A DNA stretch of 33,366 nucleotides from CAZZDA01 sp964652585 (lineage in GTDB: Bacteria > Patescibacteriota > Patescibacteriia > UBA1544), in the NCBI GenBank assembly GCA_964652585.1, contig CAZZDA010000007.1:1-33366 (forward strand). The letters run 5' to 3'. Under the pieces are notes generated by a model. That model did no database searches. It had not been told where the DNA came from and worked only from the letters and a program-made list of their open reading frames with translations. Position numbers and translations under genes: made by a program. The number at the start of each line of letters is the position of its first letter. Within the stretch, counting starts at the first letter, position 1. Shown here piece after piece: positions 7,126-14,203 of the stretch.

Positions 7126-7713
7126 ATGACTTACGAACCAAAAAAACTGCCTTTTACGACTCCGCTCAAAGGTATTTCAGATAAGACGATTGCTATTCAT
7201 CATGATAAGCTCTACACGGGGTATGTGGCGAAGAAGAATGAAATAGAAGAAAAGCTGCGCGATGCCGATAATACGAACGCCAATCAAACGTATAGTGAGT
7301 TGCGTGCGTTGAAAGCGGATGAAACATTTGCGGCGAACGGCGTGTATCTCCACGAGGGATATTTTAACGTACTTGGAGGGACAGGAGAATCTGTCGGTGC
7401 ACTCAAGAACGAGATTGAAAAAACTTTTGGAAGTATGCAATCGTTTCAAGATCGTTTTAAGGCATGTGGCATGGCGGCGCGAGGTTGGGCAGTACTTGCC
7501 TGGGATACCAATGATAAGAAGCTGCATATCTATACGGCTGATACGCATAATCAGGGCGGTGTGTGGGGAGCAATGCCAATCATGGTACTCGATGTCTATG
7601 AGCACGCCTATTTTATGGACTATGGGTCCGATCGTGCGGCATATATTGATGATTTCTTCACAAATCTTGATTGGGATGCCGCGAATACTCTTTTTGAATC
7701 ATTTACTAACTAG
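7126..7713 (+). CDS. Fe/Mn superoxide dismutase
   Basis: The 195 residues match the Fe/Mn SOD fold: an N-terminal helical hairpin and a C-terminal alpha/beta domain. The metal ligands can be placed as H25 (IAIHHDKLY), H76 (NGVYLHEGYF), D156 and H160 (PIMVLDVYEHAYFMDYG), and Y33 matches the conserved active-site Tyr. Gln143 (HNQGG) sits where Mn-type enzymes carry the outer-sphere Gln, so Mn or cambialistic use is possible. The usual second-shell His (E. coli H30) is Leu29. The protein has no signal peptide, so it is cytoplasmic. It dismutates superoxide to H2O2, which the downstream peroxiredoxin can remove. It is second in the perR operon. Confidence 0.93.
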   Translation: MTYEPKKLPFTTPLKGISDKTIAIHHDKLYTGYVAKKNEIEEKLRDADNTNANQTYSELRALKADETFAANGVYLHEGYFNVLGGTGESVGALKNEIEKTFGSMQSFQDRFKACGMAARGWAVLAWDTNDKKLHIYTADTHNQGGVWGAMPIMVLDVYEHAYFMDYGSDRAAYIDDFFTNLDWDAANTLFESFTN

Positions 7714-7721
7714 ATATATTT

Positions 7722-8291
7722 ATGCATCATCATAAAGAACACATGAAACAGCACTGTTGTGCTGATACTGCGCTACAGATAGGGCAGAAAGCTCCGGACT
7801 TTACGGTAGAAGCTTATGCTAATGGCGAAATGAAAAAGGTTAGTTTAGAAGAACATAAAGGCAAGTGGGTGGTACTTTTTTTCTATCCACTTGATTTTAC
7901 CTTTGTATGTCCAACGGAAATTAGGGGATTTGCTAAAGCGGAAGAGGAGTTCAAAAAACATAATGCGGTGGTGATTGGTGCGAGTACTGACTCCGCACAC
8001 TCACACAAGGCATGGTTTGAGAAAGATTTGCCGGAAGTAAAATTTCCCGTGTTGGCGGATACTGCGCACACCGTGAGTCGTGATTATGGCGTGCTTATCA
8101 AAGAAGAGGGTATTGCACTTCGTGGCACATTTATTATTGATCCGGATGGCATATTACAGTATTACGTCGTATCCAACTTAAATGTTGGTCGGTCAGTTAC
8201 GGAAACCTTGCGTGTGCTGGAAGCACTGCAAAGTGGCGGACTTTGTCCTGTTGAATGGCATGAAGGTGATAAAACACTTGGAAAAGCGTAA
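7722..8291 (+). CDS. Typical 2-Cys peroxiredoxin (AhpC/Prx1 class)
   Basis: The 189 residues carry the peroxidatic cysteine C63 in PLDFTFVCPTEI, the catalytic arginine region (IALRGTFIIDPDG, R134) and the resolving cysteine C175 in SGGLCPVEWH, as in AhpC/Prx1 enzymes that reduce H2O2 and organic peroxides. The first 15 residues (MHHHKEHMKQHCCAD) are rich in His and Cys and precede the usual start of the family (LQIGQKAPDFTVE), so they may form a metal-binding tail. No AhpF or thioredoxin reductase is nearby, so the reductant is unknown. It is third in the perR operon, 8 nt after SOD, and a clear terminator follows. Confidence 0.93.
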   Translation: MHHHKEHMKQHCCADTALQIGQKAPDFTVEAYANGEMKKVSLEEHKGKWVVLFFYPLDFTFVCPTEIRGFAKAEEEFKKHNAVVIGASTDSAHSHKAWFEKDLPEVKFPVLADTAHTVSRDYGVLIKEEGIALRGTFIIDPDGILQYYVVSNLNVGRSVTETLRVLEALQSGGLCPVEWHEGDKTLGKA

Positions 8292-8314
8292 ATTCTTAAT
8301 GTAGGCATTATAAC

Positions 8315-8344
8315 AACACCTCCGAATTATATTGGAGGTGTTTT
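8315..8344 (+). terminator. Intrinsic terminator of the perR operon
   Basis: AACACCTCC (8315-8323) and GGAGGTGTT (8334-8342) form a perfect 9-bp stem with a 10-nt loop, and the T-run continues to 8344. It lies 24 nt after the peroxiredoxin stop codon. Confidence 0.9.
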
Positions 8345-8365
8345 ATTGGTAAAGATAATAGGGGG

Positions 8366-8393
8366 TTGACAAATATGGTGATTGTGCTATACT
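8366..8393 (+). promoter_or_regulatory. Near-consensus promoter of an orphan small RNA
   Basis: TTGACA (8366-8371), a 16-nt spacer and TATACT (8388-8393) form one of the strongest promoter matches in the window. No credible protein gene follows. The predicted transcript from about 8400 is structured and ends at the terminator 8497-8522. Confidence 0.8.
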
Positions 8394-8399
8394 CCTGTG

Positions 8400-8524
8400 T
8401 TACGTGATGGAATGTGGTAACACAGACCATATAAACGTAATAAACCGTGGTCTTTTTTGGCCTAAAGCCTTGAAAGACCGGCATGGGGAAAATGCCAAAA
8501 ACGGCCCTTTTGGGCCGTTTTTGG
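8400..8524 (+). ncRNA. Unidentified structured small RNA, about 125 nt
   Basis: The stretch is bounded by a near-consensus promoter and a perfect intrinsic terminator and has no plausible reading frame. It can fold into packed hairpins: AGACCA (8424-8429) with TGGTCT (8448-8453), or alternatively GGTCTTT (8449-8455) with AAAGACC (8473-8479), which share GGTC and so exclude each other. GGCAT (8480-8484) with ATGCC (8492-8496) follows, then the terminator stem. I compared it by eye with SRP RNA, 6S RNA and common riboswitch cores and saw no match. It sits directly upstream of rnpB. It could be a trans-acting sRNA or a housekeeping RNA too diverged to recognise. Confidence 0.6.
8497..8524 (+). 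terminator. Intrinsic terminator of the orphan RNA
   Basis: AAAAACGGCCC (8497-8507), a TTTT loop and GGGCCGTTTTT (8512-8522) form a perfect 11-bp stem ending in a T-run. The symmetric A and T tracts could let it work in both directions. Confidence 0.9.
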
Positions 8525-8571
8525 TTTGTTGTAAACAAAGAGTGTTGCAGATGAGGCTAAAGGGTATAAGG

Positions 8572-8600
8572 TTGCAAAAAAGGCGTAATTTTCGTATACT
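8572..8600 (+). promoter_or_regulatory. Promoter of rnpB with a long leader
   Basis: TTGCAA (8572-8577), a 17-nt spacer and TATACT (8595-8600) predict a start near 8607. The primary transcript would carry about 165 nt before the RNase P RNA core, including the first copy of the repeat described at 8646-8772. Confidence 0.65.
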
Positions 8601-8645
8601 AGTACCGGTTCTTACCATATATCACAAAAGTTTGTACGGTATCCT

Positions 8646-8772
8646 CCCACACTAACTTTCGACAGAAAAAAATAAGGTTTTATATGTTTTGTATTAATGA
8701 GTGTTGAATGTGTAACAGTATTATAAACAAAAAAGAGCGGCTAAGAGCTGCTACGTCGAAAGTTAGTGTGGG
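8646..8772 (+). repeat. Perfect 18-bp inverted repeat in the rnpB leader
   Basis: Left arm 8646-8663 (CCCACACTAACTTTCGAC) and right arm 8755-8772 are exact reverse complements, 91 nt apart. The spacer is AT-rich and has its own small hairpin AGCGGCT/AGCTGCT. A third partial copy in the left-arm orientation follows rnpB (9263-9277). The right arm can therefore pair with either the upstream or the downstream copy, but not both. A MITE-like origin is possible, but no target-site duplication is obvious. Confidence 0.85.
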
Positions 8773-9262
8773 GTTCAGGTAAGTGAGATGACTGCTTTTC
8801 GCCGTATGGCGTTGAGAGGAAAGTCCGGACATCATAAAAGGACAGTTGTTAACGGCAACCAGAGGTAANNNNNNNNNNNNNNNNNNNNNNNNNNNNNNNN
8901 NNNNNNNNNNNNNNNNNNNNNNNNNNNNNNNNNNNNNNNNNNNNNNNNNNNNNNNNNNNNNNNNNNNNGAGAGGAAAGTCCGGACATCATAAAAGGACAG
9001 TTGTTAACGGCAACCAGAGGTAACTCTAGGGAAAGTGCCACAGAAAATACACGGCTAACCACTTGAGCCGCAAGGCTTGAGCAGGAGCAAAGTTGAAAAC
9101 GTGGGGTAAGAGCCCACGCATGACATGACCGGTGACGGTCGGTGCGGTAAACCCTGTCTGATGCAAGAGCAAATTTGGTAGCTCGCTTGAGCCTATGGGC
9201 GACCATAGGTCTAGAGAGATGGTCATCCGCAAAACAGAATCCGGCTTACGGCTTGCCTGGAT
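8773..9262 (+). ncRNA. rnpB: RNase P RNA (M1 RNA, bacterial type A), with a scaffold gap
   Basis: This is the catalytic RNA that removes tRNA 5' leaders. Conserved blocks are visible: the P4 5' strand GAGGAAAGTCCGGACATC, then GGGAAAGTGCCACAGAAAAT, the 3' core AGAGCAAATTTGGTAG, and the terminal ACAGAATCCGGCTTAC that pairs back to P4. P1 is formed by 8774-8783 with 9252-9261. The entry contains 100 Ns and a duplicated 55-bp segment, so the real RNA is about 335 nt once bases 8814-8968 are removed, a normal length. No protein partner gene (rnpA) lies in the window. Confidence 0.96.
8814..9023 (+). other. Unmerged scaffold join: 55-bp duplicate around 100 Ns
   Basis: Bases 8814-8868 and 8969-9023 are identical and flank exactly 100 Ns (8869-8968). 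Joining the two copies gives a continuous, normal rnpB. The gap is therefore best read as two overlapping contigs joined with a fixed gap size, with no missing sequence. Confidence 0.93.
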
Positions 9263-9294
9263 CCCACACTAACTTTTGAAAAACTTTTCACTGT

Positions 9295-10692
9295 ATGAAA
9301 AAATTAGAATTGACCATTGCTGCTCTTTTGGTGCCGCTTGACTATTGTATGTTGTTGGCTGCAGCTGCAACAGCATATATGTTGCGTTTTGGTGAATTTT
9401 TTACTGATATTCGACCGGTTATCTTTACTTTGCCACTTGCCGTTTTTGTACAACTAGCAGCTATGATTGCGCCTTTATGGCTGCTATTTTTTGCGTTCAC
9501 TGGCCTGTACACCGTGTCTGGTCGCAGAAAAATAACTGATGAACTCAACAAGATTATTTTGGCGAGCTCGACCGCAGTGCTGATTATTATTGTCGCGTTC
9601 TTCTTTGAGCAGCGGCTTTTTTCTTCCCGTTTTATTATTCTTGCAGGATGGGGATTAGGCATCGTGTATGTGGCGGTTGCGCGTATGTTGGTGACCGCTC
9701 TGCAACGATCTTTGTATGCGCGAGGCAGGGGTGTGCACAAAGTAGTGGTCATTGGCGATACGGTTACCGCGCAGGACTTTGCGGTCCTGATGGAAAAAAG
9801 TCCTCGCTTGGGCTATAGGTTGGTAGGGAGATTTTCTGCTTTTACACCGGAGGTTGCAAAAAATATTATGCAGATACATCACACACAAGGAGTGGATGAG
9901 ATCGTACAAGCGGATACCGATCTTCCCAAAGAACAGCGCTTGGATCTTTTTGATTTTACGTATGAGCATCATTTTGTCTTTAAATATATTGCCGATTTTT
10001 TTCGTATAGAGTCCTCGCGTATTGCGTTAGAACAGCTCTCAGGTCTGCAGTTGATGGAGGTAAAGCGTACACCGCTTGATGGCTGGCGGCGTATTTTGAA
10101 GCGCTTATTTGACATCGTGGTTTCGTTTACGCTTCTTATACTACTTTCACCTCTGTTGTTGATTGTGGCACTGCTGGTGAAAATACATTCAGAGGGACCT
10201 GTCTTTTTTACCTATAAACGTATTGGCGAAAAAGGCGTGCCTTTTGTCTTTCGTAAGTTTCGTTCCATGGTGAAGAATGCGCATGCATTAAAATACAATC
10301 CTGCTATCCAACAAAAAAACGAACGTGCCGGATCTCCGGTGTTCAAGATAAAGGACGATCCGCGCATTACGCGCGTGGGCGCTTTTCTGCGCCGTACAAG
10401 CCTTGATGAATTGCCGCAGCTTTTTTCGGTTCTTGCCGGCACGATGAGTCTGGTTGGTCCTCGTCCACATGAAAAAGAAGAAGTAGCACGATATGAAAAG
10501 CATCACAAGCATGTCTTGGCCATTAAGCCTGGTATTACGGGTCTTGCACAGATCAATGGGCGTTCAGACTTGAGCTTTGAAGAAGAAGTGCGGCTGGATA
10601 CGTATTATATTGAGAACTGGTCATTGAAGCTGGATATGTATATACTCTTAAAAACACCGTTTGTTGTGCTCTCACGCAAATCGGCATGTTAG
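9295..10692 (+). CDS. Polyprenyl-phosphate sugar-1-phosphate transferase (WbaP/EpsE type)
   Basis: This integral membrane enzyme starts surface glycan synthesis by moving a sugar phosphate from a nucleotide sugar to undecaprenyl phosphate. The 465 residues show four or five N-terminal membrane segments (about 5-145), a nucleotide-binding-like cytoplasmic domain starting at HKVVVIGDTV (CoA_binding_3 type, about 147-250), a further hydrophobic segment (about 268-295) and the catalytic Bac_transf domain: EGPVFFTYKRIGEKG, FVFRKFRSM, RRTSLDELPQLF with the catalytic pair D371-E372, SLVGPRPHEKEE and KPGITGLAQINGRS. The exact sugar cannot be told. It leads a run of three glycosyltransferases, consistent with an exopolysaccharide or O-antigen-like pathway. 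No RBS is visible. It begins 16 nt after the rnpB flanking helix. Confidence 0.92.
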   Translation: MKKLELTIAALLVPLDYCMLLAAAATAYMLRFGEFFTDIRPVIFTLPLAVFVQLAAMIAPLWLLFFAFTGLYTVSGRRKITDELNKIILASSTAVLIIIVAFFFEQRLFSSRFIILAGWGLGIVYVAVARMLVTALQRSLYARGRGVHKVVVIGDTVTAQDFAVLMEKSPRLGYRLVGRFSAFTPEVAKNIMQIHHTQGVDEIVQADTDLPKEQRLDLFDFTYEHHFVFKYIADFFRIESSRIALEQLSGLQLMEVKRTPLDGWRRILKRLFDIVVSFTLLILLSPLLLIVALLVKIHSEGPVFFTYKRIGEKGVPFVFRKFRSMVKNAHALKYNPAIQQKNERAGSPVFKIKDDPRITRVGAFLRRTSLDELPQLFSVLAGTMSLVGPRPHEKEEVARYEKHHKHVLAIKPGITGLAQINGRSDLSFEEEVRLDTYYIENWSLKLDMYILLKTPFVVLSRKSAC

Positions 10693-10729
10693 GATGCTAG
10701 ATGTGTAAGTTATTTTTCTGGCATCCTAA
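10689..10729 (+). repeat. 9-bp inverted repeat between two glycan genes
   Basis: TTAGGATGC (10689-10697, including the upstream stop codon) and GCATCCTAA (10721-10729) are exact reverse complements around a T-rich 23-nt loop. It could be a weak terminator or a processing hairpin. There is no T-run after it. Confidence 0.5.
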
Positions 10730-10738
10730 ATTCTATAT

Positions 10739-11845
10739 ATGAAAGTTGCTTTTGTACATGATTTTTTAAACCAGATGGGCGGAGCGGAAAATACGCTTCG
10801 TGAGCTTATGAGTGTCTATTCGGGAAGTCCGGTGTATACGCTGTTGCAGCAGCACGATCTTGCGAAATCGATGCTTCCCGGCACGGATATTCGGTCTTCC
10901 TATTTGCAGCACCTTCCCTTTTCCGAGAAGCATTACCAGTGGTATCTTTCACTTATGCCTTCTGCTATTGAGAGTCATGATCTCAATGCATATGATATTG
11001 TTATTTCTTCGTCCAGCGCTTTTGCAAATGGTGCGCTCACTGCACCTCATACACTGCACATCTGTTACTGCCACACGCCAACACGCTATTTATGGGAGGA
11101 TACGCATCGCTATGTTGAAGAGCTTTCCTATCCAAAAGTGGTTAAACGGCTTATCCCTCCTCTCCTTTCGCGTTTGCGTGTGTGGGATTATCAAGCGGCG
11201 CAGCGTGTTGATACCTTTATCGCAAACTCACGCACTGTGCAGAAGCGCATTAAAAAATATTATGGAAGAGAAAGTACGGTTATTTATCCGCCGGTGAATA
11301 TTATGGATTTTCATGTGGGAAACGGACCAAGAGAGTATTTTTTGGCCGGAGGGCGTCTTGTGCCATACAAACGCATCGATATGATTATTGAGGCATTTCG
11401 GGCTCTTGATATACCGCTCAAGATATTTGGTATGGGGCCTGATGCGGAGCGCTTGCGTAAGCGCGCAAAGGATAATGTAGAATTTGTAGGAAGGGTGTCA
11501 GAGCAAGAAAAGCGGGAACTTTTTGCCAATGCGCGAGGGTTTATTAATCCACAGGTAGAGGATTTTGGTATTACGATGATAGAAGCGCTTGCGTCCGGTA
11601 CGCCAGTCATCGCGTATCGTTCGGGTGGCGCGGTTGAGATCGTACAGGAGGGAGTGAATGGCGTGTTTTTTGATGAGCAGGAATGGGAAGGTATTGTGGA
11701 CGTTATTATGCGTACTGATTTTGCGCAATTTGATCCGGCGGCAATTCGAATAAGCGCGGAAAAATTCAGTACGGAGCGGTTCCAAAGAGAGGTAAAGGAA
11801 TTTGTTGGACGAGCATATCAGAAGTACAGAGGAAGTAGCATATAA
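10739..11845 (+). CDS. Glycosyltransferase family 4 (WbaZ-like)
   Basis: The 368 residues have a GT-B fold. The N-domain starts MKVAFVHDFLNQMGGAENT with the glycine-rich acceptor loop, and ICYCHTPTRYLWED (about 103-116) is typical of WbaZ-like mannosyl- or rhamnosyltransferases. The C-domain carries YFLAGGRLVPYKRIDMII and the E-x7-E nucleotide-sugar motif EDFGITMIE (E274 to E282), followed by ALASGTPVIAYRSGGAVEIV. It is probably a cytoplasmic enzyme at the membrane face, adding a sugar to the lipid-linked product of the preceding transferase. Donor and acceptor cannot be read from sequence alone. It is the second gene of the glycan run and has an AT-rich start with no RBS. Confidence 0.9.
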   Translation: MKVAFVHDFLNQMGGAENTLRELMSVYSGSPVYTLLQQHDLAKSMLPGTDIRSSYLQHLPFSEKHYQWYLSLMPSAIESHDLNAYDIVISSSSAFANGALTAPHTLHICYCHTPTRYLWEDTHRYVEELSYPKVVKRLIPPLLSRLRVWDYQAAQRVDTFIANSRTVQKRIKKYYGRESTVIYPPVNIMDFHVGNGPREYFLAGGRLVPYKRIDMIIEAFRALDIPLKIFGMGPDAERLRKRAKDNVEFVGRVSEQEKRELFANARGFINPQVEDFGITMIEALASGTPVIAYRSGGAVEIVQEGVNGVFFDEQEWEGIVDVIMRTDFAQFDPAAIRISAEKFSTERFQREVKEFVGRAYQKYRGSSI

Positions 11846-11881
11846 AATGCACTTCTAAAAAACTAGTTATTATCACAAAGC

Positions 11882-13036
11882 ATGCGTATTGCCATTGATA
11901 TTCGTAATTTGCAGGATAAGCATTTGAGTGGTGTTGGGTGGTATACGGTGTATTTATTGGACGCGTTATTTGCGCTGGATTCTGTACATGAGTACACCTT
12001 ATGCTATACGGCATGGAAACAGCCGCCCAAACATTTGTTTCGGTGGAAAGATGTGCCCACTGTAACATACAAACATACTCGTATTCCTTCAAAAGTGCTG
12101 CACGCCGCGCACATACTGTTTCGTGCGCCAACTTTTGAAATATTGTTTGGAGAATATGATATGGTGCTTATGCCAAATCATCTCTTTTGGGCATTTCGTG
12201 ACACAACGAATATTGCGCTCGTGCTTCATGATTTTTCGTATCGCCTACATCCTGAATGTTTTACTCCAAAAATGCGATTATGGCATCGACTTATTCGACC
12301 GCAGGTACTTCTGCGGCGTGCACAAGCGCTGATTGCGGTCTCAAATCAAACAAAGGAAGATGCGGTCAGATATGGTGCGGAGGAAGAGAAGGTATACGTA
12401 GTATATTCCGGTGTACCTAAAGAGGTAAAATCTCAGCATAATCCACTTTTTGCTGAGCATAGTAAAAACGCTATCCTGTTTTTGAGCACTATTGAGCCGC
12501 GAAAAAATATAAGTCGGTTATTGGAAGCATATACGTTACTGCGTGTTGAACACAAAGAAATAAAAAATCCTTTGGTATTGGCGGGCGGTACGCAGTGGTG
12601 GGGACGAAACAGGGTGCATAAAGAGATAATGAGACATCCGTTCAAAGACGATATTGTCGTAACCGGCTATGTTTCGCAAGAGAAAAAAACGGCATTACTG
12701 GCGGAGGCAGCTTTGTTTGTGTATCCTTCATTATATGAAGGTTTTGGTCTTCCGCCGCTTGAAGCTATGCAGTCAGGCGTGCCGGTGGTTGCGTCTCACG
12801 CACCACCGTTGCCGGAAGTGCTGCACGATGCTGCGGTGTTGGTGGATCCGTATCGTCCGGAAGACATAGCTGAGGCCATGTGGCAGACGCTGTCAGATGA
12901 TATACTACGTCATGATCTTGTGGAAAAAGGGTATATACAGGTAAAAAAGTATGATTGGAGTACGACAGCGAGAGAAATACTTCATGTATTGGAGGGAGTG
13001 GTAGTAAGTAGTACGCAAAGAAAACATAAAAATTAA
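11882..13036 (+). CDS. Glycosyltransferase family 4
   Basis: This 384-residue GT-B enzyme has an N-domain starting MRIAIDIRNLQDKHLSGVGW (glycine loop), VLHDFSYRLHPE and LIAVSNQTKEDAVRYG. The C-domain has ILFLSTIEPRKNISRLLEAY and YEGFGLPPLEAMQSG with the E-x7-E pair E286/E294, then GVPVVASHAPPLPEVLHDAA. The pattern SGVGWYT and EPRKN is common in mannosyltransferases of exopolysaccharide clusters, but the substrate is not certain. A TATTAT hexamer (11868-11873) ends 8 nt before the ATG and no RBS is present, so initiation may be leaderless or SD-independent. It is third in the glycan run. Confidence 0.9.
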   Translation: MRIAIDIRNLQDKHLSGVGWYTVYLLDALFALDSVHEYTLCYTAWKQPPKHLFRWKDVPTVTYKHTRIPSKVLHAAHILFRAPTFEILFGEYDMVLMPNHLFWAFRDTTNIALVLHDFSYRLHPECFTPKMRLWHRLIRPQVLLRRAQALIAVSNQTKEDAVRYGAEEEKVYVVYSGVPKEVKSQHNPLFAEHSKNAILFLSTIEPRKNISRLLEAYTLLRVEHKEIKNPLVLAGGTQWWGRNRVHKEIMRHPFKDDIVVTGYVSQEKKTALLAEAALFVYPSLYEGFGLPPLEAMQSGVPVVASHAPPLPEVLHDAAVLVDPYRPEDIAEAMWQTLSDDILRHDLVEKGYIQVKKYDWSTTAREILHVLEGVVVSSTQRKHKN

Positions 13037-13057
13037 ATATTCTTATTTCTAATTCTT

Positions 13058-14203
13058 ATGCATATTGGTATTGATTGTAGAATGTGGGGTAGGGGATTTG
13101 GTATTGGACGGTATGTTTCTGAATTGGTAGTGCACCTGCTCACCTTGCCAACCAATCACACCTACACACTGTTTTTTGATGCAGATTTCAGTAAGAGTGC
13201 GTATGAAACGCTTGTCGTACCGCCGCATGTACAAAAGGTGCTCGTTGCTGCACCTCATTATAGTATGCGTGAGCAAACAATATTTGTTCGTGAGCTCTAT
13301 AGAGCCAAATGTGATCTTGTACATTTTCCTCACTTTAATGTACCTCTTCTCTACCGAAAGCCATATGTAGTCACCATTCATGATATGACGCATCATAAGT
13401 TTCCGGGGAGAAAGAAATCACACATCATTCATCGTCTTGCTTACCGTACTATCTTTGCACATGCGGTCAAGTGCGCATCTCATATTATTGCCGTGTCAAA
13501 AAGCGCGCATGATGAGCTTCGTGCATATTTTGCTTCACTTCCTCCTTGCACGGTTGTTGCGGAAGGTGTTGGAAAGCGGTATGTTCCGCAATCCACAGAT
13601 GCAATTAGGCACGTGGGTAAAAAATATGGTATAGTAAACCCATACATTCTTTTTGTCGGTGAATGGAGGAGGTATAAAAACATTCCTTTTCTTGTCACGT
13701 CTTTTGAGCAGCTGCGAACACGGCACAAAGAGCTTACGCTTGTGCTTGCTGGAAGACCCGATCCTTGGTATCCGGAAGTACAGCACGCGGTTGTAGCATC
13801 CGCGGCAAAAGATGCTATTCTCACTCCTGGATTTGTCGCAGAAGATGATTTACCCGCGCTTTACAGCGGCGCGTCGTTATTTGTCTTACCGACGCTTTAC
13901 GAGGGGTTTGGCTTGATCGCTCTTGAAGCACTTGCCTGTGGTACGCCGGCGCTTACTTCCAATATACCCGTACTCAAAGAAATAAAGGCGCGAGAGATGC
14001 ACTGCACTGCTATAGATAGCGCTGTATCTTTTGCGCAAACTCTCGAAAAGCTCTTGCGTGATATGCACTCCAAACCACGTGCACGTGATGACGCGCCGCG
14101 TGTCCAAGAGCATTATTCTTGGATGAAAACAGCGGAAGCTACCCACAACATCTACAACTCTCTATCCCATGCCAAAAAAAATTCCCATACTCATATTTGT
14201 TGA
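13058..14203 (+). CDS. Glycosyltransferase family 4
   Basis: This 381-residue GT-B enzyme is related in layout to the preceding one. The N-terminus MHIGIDCRMWGRGFGIGRYV contains the glycine loop, with YVVTIHDMTHHKFPG and HIIAVSKSAHDELRAYF following. The C-domain carries YILFVGEWRRYKNIPFLV and YEGFGLIALEALACG with E282/E290 as the E-x7-E pair. The likely job is a later sugar addition in the same glycan. The 3' end overlaps the DUF4012 gene by 35 nt in another frame, which suggests coupled translation of the two. Confidence 0.9.
   Translation: MHIGIDCRMWGRGFGIGRYVSELVVHLLTLPTNHTYTLFFDADFSKSAYETLVVPPHVQKVLVAAPHYSMREQTIFVRELYRAKCDLVHFPHFNVPLLYRKPYVVTIHDMTHHKFPGRKKSHIIHRLAYRTIFAHAVKCASHIIAVSKSAHDELRAYFASLPPCTVVAEGVGKRYVPQSTDAIRHVGKKYGIVNPYILFVGEWRRYKNIPFLVTSFEQLRTRHKELTLVLAGRPDPWYPEVQHAVVASAAKDAILTPGFVAEDDLPALYSGASLFVLPTLYEGFGLIALEALACGTPALTSNIPVLKEIKAREMHCTAIDSAVSFAQTLEKLLRDMHSKPRARDDAPRVQEHYSWMKTAEATHNIYNSLSHAKKNSHTHIC

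Larger units (their letters stand above)
8756..9279 (+). other. 28-bp flanking helix that extends rnpB P1
   Basis: Bases 8756-8783 and 9252-9279 pair over all 28 positions, with only Watson-Crick or G-U pairs. The inner 11 or so pairs (TTCAGGTAAG with CTTGCCTGGA) are the expected P1 of RNase P RNA. The outer 17 are made by the flanking repeat. This would enclose the whole RNA in one long stem, as in rRNA processing stalks. Confidence 0.75.

Noticed and set aside
8400..8524. Riboswitch
   Set aside because: No gene lies downstream within the transcript, the RNA terminates before rnpB, and no known aptamer core is visible.
8308..8655. Short frames of 72-83 codons across the ncRNA region
   Set aside because: They cross terminators and promoters and have no RBS or conserved pattern.
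8832..9206. 124-codon minus-strand frame across the N gap
   Set aside because: It runs through 100 Ns and rnpB, so it is an artefact.
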